From NCBI GenBank assembly GCA_002714465.1, contig PAXL01000025.1:1-45294 (forward strand): a stretch of 45,294 nt of DNA, read 5' to 3'. Every line of letters starts with the position of its first letter. The first letter of the stretch is position 1. This stretch comes from Gemmatimonadota bacterium. GTDB lineage: Bacteria; Latescibacterota; UBA2968. The translations under genes were made by a program, and so were the position numbers. The notes under the pieces are model-generated. The model searched no databases and was not told where the DNA came from. It was given only the letters and a program-made list of their open reading frames with translations. This document shows, one piece after another, positions 17,174 to 25,166 of the stretch.

Positions 17174-17980
17174 ATGAACTTACTAGCAGTCGTCAATCAG
17201 ATCATAGACCAGCCGGGTGAGCCTGAGGAGGACGTCCCACGTCTTCTTGGACTGCCTGGCGCTCTGGTAGGGGTTGATCTTAGGAAGATCCTCGACGATC
17301 TCGATGTCCATCGCAAGAAGATGGAATCCGAGCTGGGTCGTACCGTACACGAGGCAGCCGCATTGCTAGACCTCCTCTCACAGGAGGGCAGCAACAACGA
17401 CATCGACGACTTCTGTGTCCTCCGCAAGGACGCGATGCAAGACCTGATGCACGCGGCCGTCTACGACAAGCTGACCGGCCTCTTTTCGCGCAACATCATG
17501 GAAACACGTTTGCGCGAGGAGTATCGCCGCGCTAGTCGATACGACTTGCCTCTATCCATACTGTTCGTGGATGTGGACGACTTCAAGGCCATCAACGACA
17601 ACTTCGGTCACACCGAGGGAGACCGTGTACTCTCGTTCTTGGGACGAACCATCCTAGAACGTCTTAGGGAAGTAGACATCGCGCTTCGATACGGTGGCGA
17701 AGAGTTCATCATCATCCTGCCACACACAGACGGCGAGACCGCCCTCGATCTTGCGAACGAGCTCCGCGACGGTATCTTCAAGGCTCAGAAACGGGCAGGG
17801 TTGGCCCTGCCCGTTACTATCAGCATCGGCGTCGGTACGATGACCAAAGAGATGTCCAGTGAATCTGATCTGATCGATGCCGCGGACAAGGCTGTCTACC
17901 TCGCCAAGGAAAGGAAAAATTTGGTCTGGCCGGGGCTCAACGGGGAACCGGCTGATGATTGCAAACTTGAGATGCCTTAA
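17174..17980 (+). CDS. GGDEF-domain diguanylate cyclase
   Basis: A 268-aa cytoplasmic protein. Residues 1-90 are an uncharacterised, mostly helical N-terminal region with no recognisable sensor. The GGDEF domain follows from 'YDKLTGLFSRN' (97-107): metal-binding 'FVDVDDF' (131-137), 'NDNFGHTEGD' (141-150) and active-site 'GGEEF' (174-178). The inhibitory I-site 'REVD' (165-168) lies exactly five residues before it, so c-di-GMP synthesis with product feedback is expected. The start at ATG 17174 was chosen because the promoter occupies the upstream part of the frame; no strong ribosome site is visible. It shares a divergent control region with the hyu operon. Confidence 0.92.
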   Translation: MNLLAVVNQIIDQPGEPEEDVPRLLGLPGALVGVDLRKILDDLDVHRKKMESELGRTVHEAAALLDLLSQEGSNNDIDDFCVLRKDAMQDLMHAAVYDKLTGLFSRNIMETRLREEYRRASRYDLPLSILFVDVDDFKAINDNFGHTEGDRVLSFLGRTILERLREVDIALRYGGEEFIIILPHTDGETALDLANELRDGIFKAQKRAGLALPVTISIGVGTMTKEMSSESDLIDAADKAVYLAKERKNLVWPGLNGEPADDCKLEMP

Positions 17981-18022
17981 CCCTCAAAATGGCCATAAAC
18001 CCGCCTAGAATCTACCTATCCC

Positions 18023-18051
18023 TTGACACCCACGAGGCTCTTTTGTAGTTT
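18023..18051 (+). promoter_or_regulatory. Promoter of tRNA-Gly
   Basis: TTGACA (18023-18028), 17-bp spacer and TAGTTT (18046-18051), about 26 bp upstream of the tRNA. Perfect -35 box with a weak -10 box; predicted start near 18058. Confidence 0.6.
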
Positions 18052-18077
18052 CGTTCAGCATTCAGGGACACTAAGAG

Positions 18078-18152
<75 letters not shown>

Positions 18153-18165
18153 TAAAAATCAGCCG

Positions 18166-18205
18166 AAGTCCGCTAGACAAGTTGTTTAGCGGACTTTCTT
18201 GTTTG
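18166..18205 (+). terminator. Rho-independent terminator after tRNA-Gly
   Basis: A 10-bp perfect stem AAGTCCGCTA / TAGCGGACTT (18166-18175 and 18187-18196) with an 11-nt loop, followed by the T-rich tail TCTTGTTTG. It lies 13 bp after the tRNA and ends just before the aminotransferase start; some read-through could feed that gene. Confidence 0.85.
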
Positions 18206-18216
18206 TGGAGCCGAAA

Positions 18217-19356
18217 TTGAACAAGGCACTTACCAAAAGACTTGCTGAGCTCTCTTTTCCAGACCTCCGGCTTTTCGCGCCAGGTCCGCACGAACTCTCA
18301 CCTGCTGTATGCGAAGTCCTCGCCGGATACCGCGCCCAATACACGCACCGAGCCTCTGAATTCAAAACCTGTTATGCTGAAACGGAATCGCTCCTCCGGC
18401 AGGTATTCCACATACCCGACAGCTATCGTCCGCTGATCTTTGGTCACACCGGGAGTTACAACTGGGAGATGGTGGCGAACAACACCCCGTCATCCTTCCG
18501 TGTCCTCGGGCTCGACATTGGATCGTTCTCGAAACGATGGGGTCAGACCTACACGGACCTAGGACGTGAAATCGAGATCCTGACGGCAGACTGGGGTGAT
18601 GGGATCTCGCCTGAGCGACTACAGAAAGCCCTCGCACCCGGTTACGACCTCGTCCTTCTAATCCACAACGAAACCTCGACGGGCGTCTCTCTCGATGTTG
18701 CAGCATTGTGCGATGTCATCCGAACCGCAAACTCAAACACGATGATCGGGATTGACGCGGTCAGCATTGCGGGCGCAGTCGAAGTTCGGATCGACCAATT
18801 GAAACCGGACTACTACCTCTGGAGTTTACAGAAGGACTTCTCGATACCAACGATCGGTTCGGTAATGATCGTATCAGACCGTGCGATGCAGGCCGCTCAG
18901 AGGGTTCAGCACCGGGGCTACGTTCTTGATATGGTGGAATGGGTATCGCGTGCGGAGAAACTCCAAACCCCCATGACCGTCCCGGACCTGATGCTGCAGT
19001 GCTTAACGGCGCGGCTAAAGGAAATGGAGGCCGAAGGGGATGGCCGATTCGAACGCCACGAGGCGGTCACGCGCCTGCAGCACGAATGGGCACAAGAACG
19101 AGGTCTGTCTCTCCTCGCAAAGCCGGGCTACGAGAGCCCGACACTCAGCACAATCTCGGTGCCCGAAAATGTCACGGGACCCGCTTTGACAGCCGCGGCG
19201 AAGTTGAATCTGAACGCTCAAATTGCGCCAGGATACGGGTCAACGGCGGACGGCTACATCCGGATCGCCGCGATGGGCATGACATCCGTTTCCGACATGA
19301 AGCAGCTCCTTGAGGGCCTTTCCTTACTTCTCGACAACTGGCAAACAGTCGCGTAA
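18217..19356 (+). CDS. Class V aminotransferase (serine--pyruvate/alanine--glyoxylate or phosphoserine type)
   Basis: A 379-aa PLP enzyme of fold type I. 'FAPGPHELSP' (20-29) is the N-terminal signature, 'GHTGSYNWEM' (76-85) the phosphate-cup region, 'GIDAVSIAG' (178-186) contains Asp180 for the PLP pyridine nitrogen, and Lys206 in 'SLQKDFSIP' is the Schiff-base lysine. Members transfer an amino group between glyoxylate or pyruvate and serine, alanine or phosphoserine. TTG 18217 was chosen because TGGAG lies 6 nt upstream; a TTG at 18199 falls in the terminator tail. It is followed 17 bp later by the rhomboid gene, a probable pair in one transcript. Confidence 0.85.
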   Translation: MNKALTKRLAELSFPDLRLFAPGPHELSPAVCEVLAGYRAQYTHRASEFKTCYAETESLLRQVFHIPDSYRPLIFGHTGSYNWEMVANNTPSSFRVLGLDIGSFSKRWGQTYTDLGREIEILTADWGDGISPERLQKALAPGYDLVLLIHNETSTGVSLDVAALCDVIRTANSNTMIGIDAVSIAGAVEVRIDQLKPDYYLWSLQKDFSIPTIGSVMIVSDRAMQAAQRVQHRGYVLDMVEWVSRAEKLQTPMTVPDLMLQCLTARLKEMEAEGDGRFERHEAVTRLQHEWAQERGLSLLAKPGYESPTLSTISVPENVTGPALTAAAKLNLNAQIAPGYGSTADGYIRIAAMGMTSVSDMKQLLEGLSLLLDNWQTVA

Positions 19357-19373
19357 ACAGCCGGACCAGCCGT

Positions 19374-20234
19374 ATGCAGAAACCCACCTCCATGGTGTGC
19401 CCAAGCTGTGGCAACCTGATCAGCACAGAGGAGACTCAGTGCCCGATCTGCGGTGCCAAGCATCCCAATCTGTTCGGCCTTGGACCCTACATCAACAAAG
19501 TCTTCGGGAACCAGATCGACATTCTGTCACTGATTCCGACCGCCTGTATCGCCCTCTACGTTCTGTCCCTCGTACTCGACCTGGGCTCGGCTCTCAACGT
19601 GCAAGGAGGAATGCACGGGATTCTCAGCCCTGGAGTCGTCCCTCAGATCCTTTTCGGTATGACGTCGGGTGGACCGATCGCCACAGCTGGACCGTATGAG
19701 TTTGGGGGTGGCTGGCATACCACCATCACGGCCATCTATCTGCACGGGAGTCTGCTCCATATCTTCTTCAACTTCATGTGGATTCGACAACTCGGGCCGG
19801 AAGTCGGGAACCTGTATGGTCCGGCTCGCTACTTCATCATCTTTACTGCGGGTGGTGTGCTCGGTTTCGTACTCTCTAACCTGTGGCCCGGGGTCCCTAC
19901 GCTAGGTGCGTCGGGCGCGATCTTCGGTCTCCTGGCTGCGCTCATCGTCTACGGAAGGAGCCGCGGCGGGGCCACGGCCGAGATGATGACCAGACAGATC
20001 TGGCAGTGGGCGATCCTGATGTTCCTGATGGGATTCATGCTGCCCTCCGTCAACAACGTTGCACACTTCGGCGGCTTCGTCGGGGGCTGGATTGCGTCGC
20101 AGGTTCTGGTTGGCGGAGCTGCTTACCAAGAAAGGCGATCGGTCACGCTCTTTGCGCTCGGACTTCTCGTCCTGACGGCAGGATCCTTCGCTCTTTCGAT
20201 CTGGAAGAACTGGCCGATCCTTTTCATTGGGTGA
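19374..20234 (+). CDS. Rhomboid-family intramembrane serine protease with N-terminal zinc ribbon
   Basis: A 286-aa membrane protein. Residues 9-26 hold a CxxC...CxxC zinc ribbon (Cys9, 12, 23, 26). About six transmembrane helices follow, beginning near 'IDILSLIPTACIALYVLSL'. Rhomboid catalytic features are present: 'HGSLLHIFFNFMW' (124-136, with oxyanion-hole residues His129 and Asn133), nucleophile Ser180 in 'GASGAIFG', and base His231 in 'VAHFGGFVGG'. It should cut transmembrane helices within the bilayer. The zinc ribbon is an added cytoplasmic module seen in some bacterial rhomboids and may recruit substrates. The 3' end overlaps the convergent sialidase-like gene by 11 bp. Confidence 0.92.
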   Translation: MQKPTSMVCPSCGNLISTEETQCPICGAKHPNLFGLGPYINKVFGNQIDILSLIPTACIALYVLSLVLDLGSALNVQGGMHGILSPGVVPQILFGMTSGGPIATAGPYEFGGGWHTTITAIYLHGSLLHIFFNFMWIRQLGPEVGNLYGPARYFIIFTAGGVLGFVLSNLWPGVPTLGASGAIFGLLAALIVYGRSRGGATAEMMTRQIWQWAILMFLMGFMLPSVNNVAHFGGFVGGWIASQVLVGGAAYQERRSVTLFALGLLVLTAGSFALSIWKNWPILFIG

Positions 20235-21285
20235 ATCCACTCCTCTCCCCATCCTCCCAGACCAGCGATTCGTCTCGGCCTTCCAGCCAGTCGATCTCCA
20301 GAACAACGTGGTCAATGGTCTTCCGGTTGTTCGTGAAAGTCACCTGCAGGCAGCCATTTCGGTCTTGGATGATCGCCGGGTAGTGAAATTGTCCTTCACC
20401 GGTCACGAGATCCCGTTTAATCGGCCAGCTGTGTCCTTCATCCTCACTGACCGCGATCGTAAGCGGATTACGGGCTTGGGGGTTGCTGTTGTAGGCGACC
20501 ACAAAGCGTCCATCCGATAGCCGCACGGCATCGATCGCAGCAAACGGCGACGCCAGTTCCGTCAGGTTCGCAGAGGACCACGTCACGCCCCCGTCACGCG
20601 ACTCGCTGTAAAGGAGACGCCCCTGTCCGCCGCAGGGCCGCAGGAGCGCCAGGATGGACCCGTCTGACCGCTCGAGCAAGGCCGGATGCTGATTCTTACT
20701 GCCCTCGATCCTCCCCACCATCTGCCAACCGTATCCATCATCGCCGCTGCGCCAGATCCTCGAATTCCCATCACCGTATTCTACCCCCAACAAAAGGTCT
20801 TTATTCGCAATTCGAATCGGCTTGCAACGTGGCACGTTTCCCCACTCGGAGTCAATGATCTCGACATCGGTCCAGGTTTGCCCGTCATCCTGAGACGTCT
20901 TCATCCGAAGATCGCAAGTCCGCCATCTTACTCCCGGACCAGCCTCCCCGTCCAGGCGGCCGTGCATGACCCCGTAGATACAGCGGAGTGTACCGTCCTG
21001 CCCCTGATACAGCACACCATTCCCCTCCGGCTTACCGTTGGTGTCGGCCAAGACGCTCAGCTTACCGAATGCCTCCTCTCCCGCCGGCCTTCTAGCCAGA
21101 ACCCACGCGGTATCGGGTTTCGCCTCGCCGCTTCCAGCATAGTAACCAACAAGAACCTCGCCGGACTTCAGTTCGACAAGCACCGAGCAATGGCAGGAGG
21201 GGTATCGATCGCTCGGTTCGGCCACGAAGTGCCAGCTACGAACAGACAAGGAGTGCCTTTCTGTCGATTGCTCAGCTTGCGACAC
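20224..21285 (-). CDS. Sialidase-like six-bladed beta-propeller protein (BNR repeats)
   Basis: A 353-aa protein with three Asp-box (S-x-D-x-G-x-T/S-W) motifs: 'SQDDGQTW', 'SRDGGVTW' and 'SEDEGHSW'. These mark the sialidase/neuraminidase propeller fold. An N-terminal Arg and a later 'RCKPIRI' could supply the arginine triad of exo-sialidases, but the set is not unambiguous. No signal peptide or membrane segment is visible, so a cytoplasmic role is likely, unlike secreted sialidases. The GTG start at 21285 overlaps the end of rlmI by 14 nt, so the two are co-transcribed. It may hydrolyse a sugar derivative or serve as a non-enzymatic propeller. Confidence 0.8.
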   Translation of the reverse strand: MSQAEQSTERHSLSVRSWHFVAEPSDRYPSCHCSVLVELKSGEVLVGYYAGSGEAKPDTAWVLARRPAGEEAFGKLSVLADTNGKPEGNGVLYQGQDGTLRCIYGVMHGRLDGEAGPGVRWRTCDLRMKTSQDDGQTWTDVEIIDSEWGNVPRCKPIRIANKDLLLGVEYGDGNSRIWRSGDDGYGWQMVGRIEGSKNQHPALLERSDGSILALLRPCGGQGRLLYSESRDGGVTWSSANLTELASPFAAIDAVRLSDGRFVVAYNSNPQARNPLTIAVSEDEGHSWPIKRDLVTGEGQFHYPAIIQDRNGCLQVTFTNNRKTIDHVVLEIDWLEGRDESLVWEDGERSGFTQ

Positions 21286-22468
21286 CGAAGAGACATTTCA
21301 GATAGCGCCCTTCGGGGAAGGAAACTGGTGAAGGATGGTCGACGGCCTGCAAATGCGATTTCACAATTTGCACCGTCCTGCCTGCCGCAGAGGCAGCGTG
21401 TTTGACGATCGCGAAGAAGGCTTCGTAGTCGATCTGTGTGGAACAGGATGCGGTGACCAGAATGCCACCCGGACGGAGCAGCTCGATCGCCTTCCGATTC
21501 AGGCTGATGTAGGCGCGTGTTGCCTGAGGGATCGCCTGCTGCGTCTTGACGAATGCCGGCGGGTCGACGACGATCGCATCGTACTTCTGCCCCACGGCCT
21601 TGCAGTCCTTCAGGTAGTCAAACACGTTCGCTGCGATGCACGGGTGTTCTAAGGGGTCGTATCGGTTTATCCGCAGATTGTGTTCCACAAGATCAATGGC
21701 CGGCTGCGACACATCGACGCTGGTCACTTGCTTAGCCTTCCCGCGGGCTGCGAACACCGAGAAGCCACCTGTATAGCAGAAACAGTTCAGCACTTCTCTG
21801 TCTCTGGAAAACGCCTGCAGCGTCGATCGATTCTCCCGTTGATCCAGGAAGAAACCCGTCTTCTGACCGCGCCTCACATCCACAGCGAAGAGCGCTCGGT
21901 TCTCCGACACGTCGATCAGATCCGGCGGCTCTTCTCCGGCAATTAGTCCAGTCGGGAAGTCTTGGAGACCGTCAGCCCGCCGCGTCCCCACATCGCTGCG
22001 CTCCCAGATGCCTGTTGGATGCACCAACTCCTCAAGAATCTCGACGATCTGTTTCCGCAGAACATCCATACCCAGCGTATGGAACTGCAAAACGAGGAAG
22101 TCGGCATACTTGTCGACAATCAGCCCGGGAAGCCCGTCACTCTCCCCGTGTACGACGCGGTAGGCGTTCGTAGTCTTCTGGTCGATCCACTCGCGTCTTA
22201 GCTTTAGCGCCTTCGAAATCCGTTCCCGAATAAAGCTCGCGTCGATCTGATCCGACTCATCCGCCGTCAGCACGCGCACAGGGATCGACGAGTCTGGGTT
22301 GTAATACCCCCGGGCAACAAAATTCCCTTCCGAGTCGGCCACGTCGACAACACTTCCAGGCTCCACACCCATTGGGTGATCACCGACAGCCCCACTGAAC
22401 ACCCACGGGTGCCCCCCAAGCAGCCGACGCTCTCTTCCCCTTCTCAGTATGACACGCGGATACGTCAA
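21272..22468 (-). CDS. rlmI: 23S rRNA (cytosine-C5) methyltransferase, RlmI type
   Basis: A 398-aa SAM-dependent RNA m5C methyltransferase. The N-terminal PUA-like RNA-binding domain ('LLGGHPWVFSGAV', 17-29) is followed by a central 'QKTGFFLDQRENR' (202-214), the SAM-binding 'VLNCFCYTGGFSVFA' (226-240), 'VDPPAFVK' (301-308) and Cys342 in 'ASCST', the catalytic cysteine. Length and motif order match E. coli RlmI (m5C1962). The start is TTG 22468, overlapping the 65-aa ORF stop as TTGA. A general RlmI-like assignment is secure; the exact target base is inferred from the family. Confidence 0.9.
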   Translation of the reverse strand: MTYPRVILRRGRERRLLGGHPWVFSGAVGDHPMGVEPGSVVDVADSEGNFVARGYYNPDSSIPVRVLTADESDQIDASFIRERISKALKLRREWIDQKTTNAYRVVHGESDGLPGLIVDKYADFLVLQFHTLGMDVLRKQIVEILEELVHPTGIWERSDVGTRRADGLQDFPTGLIAGEEPPDLIDVSENRALFAVDVRRGQKTGFFLDQRENRSTLQAFSRDREVLNCFCYTGGFSVFAARGKAKQVTSVDVSQPAIDLVEHNLRINRYDPLEHPCIAANVFDYLKDCKAVGQKYDAIVVDPPAFVKTQQAIPQATRAYISLNRKAIELLRPGGILVTASCSTQIDYEAFFAIVKHAASAAGRTVQIVKSHLQAVDHPSPVSFPEGRYLKCLFGVAS

Positions 22469-22662
22469 AAGCTAACGCACCAGTCTATGTAGCACATTGG
22501 TGACTTGATGCTGGGAGAGCTCAGGATCCCATAGCATATCAAGGTGCTTCCGAGTTTATTGTTCAGGCGGTGCACGGCACCCATTAAGAGAATATCAAAC
22601 GTCTTCCGGTAAACACGCCAGCCGAAGTGGGCGTTGTTCAGATAAGACCGTGTCGTCAGCAT
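22465..22662 (-). CDS. Uncharacterised 65-aa protein between FAD oxidoreductase and rlmI
   Basis: I do not recognise this protein. It is basic in its first half ('RVYRKTFDILLMGAVHRLNN'), moderately hydrophobic, and has three Cys in the second half. Evidence for coding is positional: its ATG (22662) overlaps the FAD oxidoreductase stop as TGATG, and its stop overlaps the rlmI TTG as TTGA, so it exactly fills the gap. By eye most third codon positions are G or C, like the neighbours. No ribosome site is obvious, which fits coupling. It could still be chance, with the 194 bp acting as the rlmI leader. Confidence 0.45.
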   Translation of the reverse strand: MLTTRSYLNNAHFGWRVYRKTFDILLMGAVHRLNNKLGSTLICYGILSSPSIKSPMCYIDWCVSF

Positions 22663-24269
22663 CAGAGGTTGGAGAGCCGATCAATCAAGGGTGAAGGTGC
22701 CCAGTCGATATCGAGACCCAAGTCAGAGCAAATGACCTGGGCGCAATTGTAGCCCGGGAGGCCCGTGATATTGCCACCAGGATGGCTGCTGGAACCACAC
22801 AGATAGAGCCCACCGAGATGTGTTCGGTAGTGCCCGGCTCCGGGGAAAGGTCGGTGGTATCCAATCTGATCGTTGGTGAAGGCGCCGATCAGCAGATCGC
22901 CGTATCGCATGTTCGGATAGTTGCGTTCAACATCGAGCGGGCTACGTACAAAGCGATCGATCACGGACGAGTGCAGCCCACTCGCGTGTCGGCACATCAA
23001 CCCTAGCATCTCCTCGCCGACGCGCTCACGTTCCCTGTCCCAGTTGACCGGATCGCCATCGAGTCTGTAGGGCATCTTCTGCCACATGAAAGCTGTGTGC
23101 TTGCCTTCAGGCGCCTGGTTCGGGTCGAACAGAGTGGGACAGCTTCCCCACATAATCGGAGGTGGCTGGGATCCCTGTATGTGCGCCTCGACCATCGCCA
23201 GGTAGTCGTCGACGTGATCGAGACCAAGGATCACCATAAATGCTTGTTCGAGTTCGGGAGCTTGATCAGCCGCGTCGAATCGAAGTGGTGCGTTGAGATT
23301 CAGGTTAAGGGCGAAGAGCGGTGCGATCAGGTTATACTCGAACCCTTCAGCCCTTTCACGCCAAGTCGCCGGCACGTCTTCCTCTTTGAGCAGGTCGAGA
23401 AACGTCTGATGCGGATTGAGACCAGATGCCACAAAACGGCGCACCCCGACCTGCTCCCCTTCAGTCGTTTCGATGCCGACAACTTTACCGTTCTCGGTCA
23501 GCATTCGCTTGGGTTCAGCCTGCAGCCGAACCTCACCACCTGCGGCCTGAACGGAAGAGACTAGTGCACGAGCCAGAGCGGCTGACCCACCCAGACACAT
23601 CTGGGCCTTTCCAGAGCTCGCGAGCAGAGCAGCTACATGGTGACCAAATCCTGGACACCGGAGGTCGACCTCCCTGAGTCCGTTAAAGAACAGAAGTCCA
23701 GCCTGGATCACAGGGTGCTCAAACTCTGACTGCACGAATTCTAGTGGCGAAAGTGCACTGACCTCGAGCAGCAGGCGTCCAGCTTCACTCTGCCCCAGAA
23801 GACGTCTTCTTTCGGTAGGCTCGAGCGGCGGCGATTGAGCCTCCGGGATCAGGATGTTCTCGACGATCGGCAGGAAAGTGTCGCGCCAGTACTGTAACCG
23901 ATCGGCATCGTGCTCGCTGAATTGTCTGAAAGACGCTACAGTCCTGTCGAAGTCCGTCCACCACGCAAGTGACTCTCCGTTCTCACGAATCAGAGCAACA
24001 TTCAGCTCTGGCTCGATATACGTTGCTCCGTGATACGCAACTTCAAGGTCACGATACCAGGGCATGTGGGTGATGGCACGGTGGTAGAAGGAGTGGGTGT
24101 TGTGAAGGAAACCCGAATTTCGAGGATGCTCCACTGTTGCGAGTCCCCCGCCCGCTACATTCCGACGATCGACGCACAGTATGTCGAGACCCGCTCGGCA
24201 CAGGTATGCCTGGAGGATCAGGCTGTTGTGGCCAGCACCAAGGATGATGCCGTCGTATGTATTGTCCAT
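22662..24269 (-). CDS. FAD-dependent oxidoreductase, phytoene desaturase/PDCD2-like
   Basis: A 535-aa flavoprotein of the amine-oxidase/carotenoid desaturase superfamily. The N-terminal dinucleotide fold reads 'GIILGAGHNSLILQAYL' (8-24), followed by 'VDRRNVAGGGLAT', the second FAD-binding segment. The C-terminal 'LYLCGSSSHPGGNITGLPG' is the FAD-closing motif typical of CrtI-like and human PYROXD2-like proteins. It would dehydrogenate or isomerise an unsaturated lipid-like substrate; no carotenoid genes are nearby. It starts at ATG 24269, 19 bp after the UPF0173 gene, in one minus-strand transcription unit. Confidence 0.87.
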   Translation of the reverse strand: MDNTYDGIILGAGHNSLILQAYLCRAGLDILCVDRRNVAGGGLATVEHPRNSGFLHNTHSFYHRAITHMPWYRDLEVAYHGATYIEPELNVALIRENGESLAWWTDFDRTVASFRQFSEHDADRLQYWRDTFLPIVENILIPEAQSPPLEPTERRRLLGQSEAGRLLLEVSALSPLEFVQSEFEHPVIQAGLLFFNGLREVDLRCPGFGHHVAALLASSGKAQMCLGGSAALARALVSSVQAAGGEVRLQAEPKRMLTENGKVVGIETTEGEQVGVRRFVASGLNPHQTFLDLLKEEDVPATWRERAEGFEYNLIAPLFALNLNLNAPLRFDAADQAPELEQAFMVILGLDHVDDYLAMVEAHIQGSQPPPIMWGSCPTLFDPNQAPEGKHTAFMWQKMPYRLDGDPVNWDRERERVGEEMLGLMCRHASGLHSSVIDRFVRSPLDVERNYPNMRYGDLLIGAFTNDQIGYHRPFPGAGHYRTHLGGLYLCGSSSHPGGNITGLPGYNCAQVICSDLGLDIDWAPSPLIDRLSNL

Positions 24270-24288
24270 TCAGCGGCTACAGACTGGA

Positions 24289-25059
24289 TCAGCCGACGGT
24301 GTGGCTGCTGGTCGTGTATGTGACGGACTGATTCGGATCAAGCGGGACAACACTCGTCTGCGGGGATAGAAGACCGACAGCGTCCTTTAGCGCGTCAATA
24401 TCCGCAGGCTGTCCCGTTGCCTCGCCATAATGGTTTGGGATCACAATATCGGGGCGGATGAAGCTTGCAGCTCGAGCTCCTTCGGGAACACCCATCGTGA
24501 ACTTGCCGCCCACCGGCAACACGGCGATCTGCGGCCCATACATTTGGCTGATCAACTGCATGTCGCTGAACAGGGCCGTATCGGACGTGTCATAGACAGT
24601 GATCCCGTTGTCTAACTGGAGCACGATACCGCAAACTCCACCATCGGGGTGGAAGTACCCGTTCTCAGGCGCCTCACCCTTCGACAGATTTGGGGACACG
24701 GACAAAGAATGAAAAGCCTGCGTCGCCGTGACACGAACATTCCCAACGGTGACCGTGCCGCCCGGATTGAAGGGGAGTGCGGTCTCGCCAAGCGTCAACC
24801 CATTCTGCTCAGCCACGACGCACAGCTCGTAGTTGCCGACAAATGTCGCGCCCGTGTTCCTGCAGATCGCGTAGGAGTCGCCGATGTGATCATCGTGGCC
24901 GTGTGTGGCAACCACAATGTCCGCTTCCTTGACGTCGTCGACGCCCAGAGTCGCGACGGGACTCCCATCCAACCACGGATCCAAGTAGATCTTCTCTCCG
25001 GAATCTGGCTCGAATAGCATCGACGCGTGACCCAGCAACGTAACCTTGATTGATGCCAT
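24289..25059 (-). CDS. Metal-dependent hydrolase, UPF0173 / MBL-fold
   Basis: A 256-aa metallo-beta-lactamase-fold protein. 'ATHGHDDHIGD' (51-61) holds the H-x-H-x-D-H ligands His53, His55, Asp57 and His58. A further His is in 'TQAFHSLSV', and 'VIPNHYG' near the C-terminus is the closing motif of UPF0173 (YtkL-like) hydrolases. Members share the L-ascorbate-6-phosphate lactonase (UlaG) fold, but their substrates are mostly unknown. It lies between the Ldh2-type dehydrogenase (107-bp gap) and the FAD oxidoreductase. Confidence 0.88.
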   Translation of the reverse strand: MASIKVTLLGHASMLFEPDSGEKIYLDPWLDGSPVATLGVDDVKEADIVVATHGHDDHIGDSYAICRNTGATFVGNYELCVVAEQNGLTLGETALPFNPGGTVTVGNVRVTATQAFHSLSVSPNLSKGEAPENGYFHPDGGVCGIVLQLDNGITVYDTSDTALFSDMQLISQMYGPQIAVLPVGGKFTMGVPEGARAASFIRPDIVIPNHYGEATGQPADIDALKDAVGLLSPQTSVVPLDPNQSVTYTTSSHTVG

Positions 25060-25166
25060 ATCTCTCTTGTGTCCTTCCCTTGGCCGGGGTCCGAACCACC
25101 TGTCGATGACTCGACCTCCCGTTCTGTTGTCCTCTTGTTGCGCTTTGTGTTCGGATGGTGGATCTG

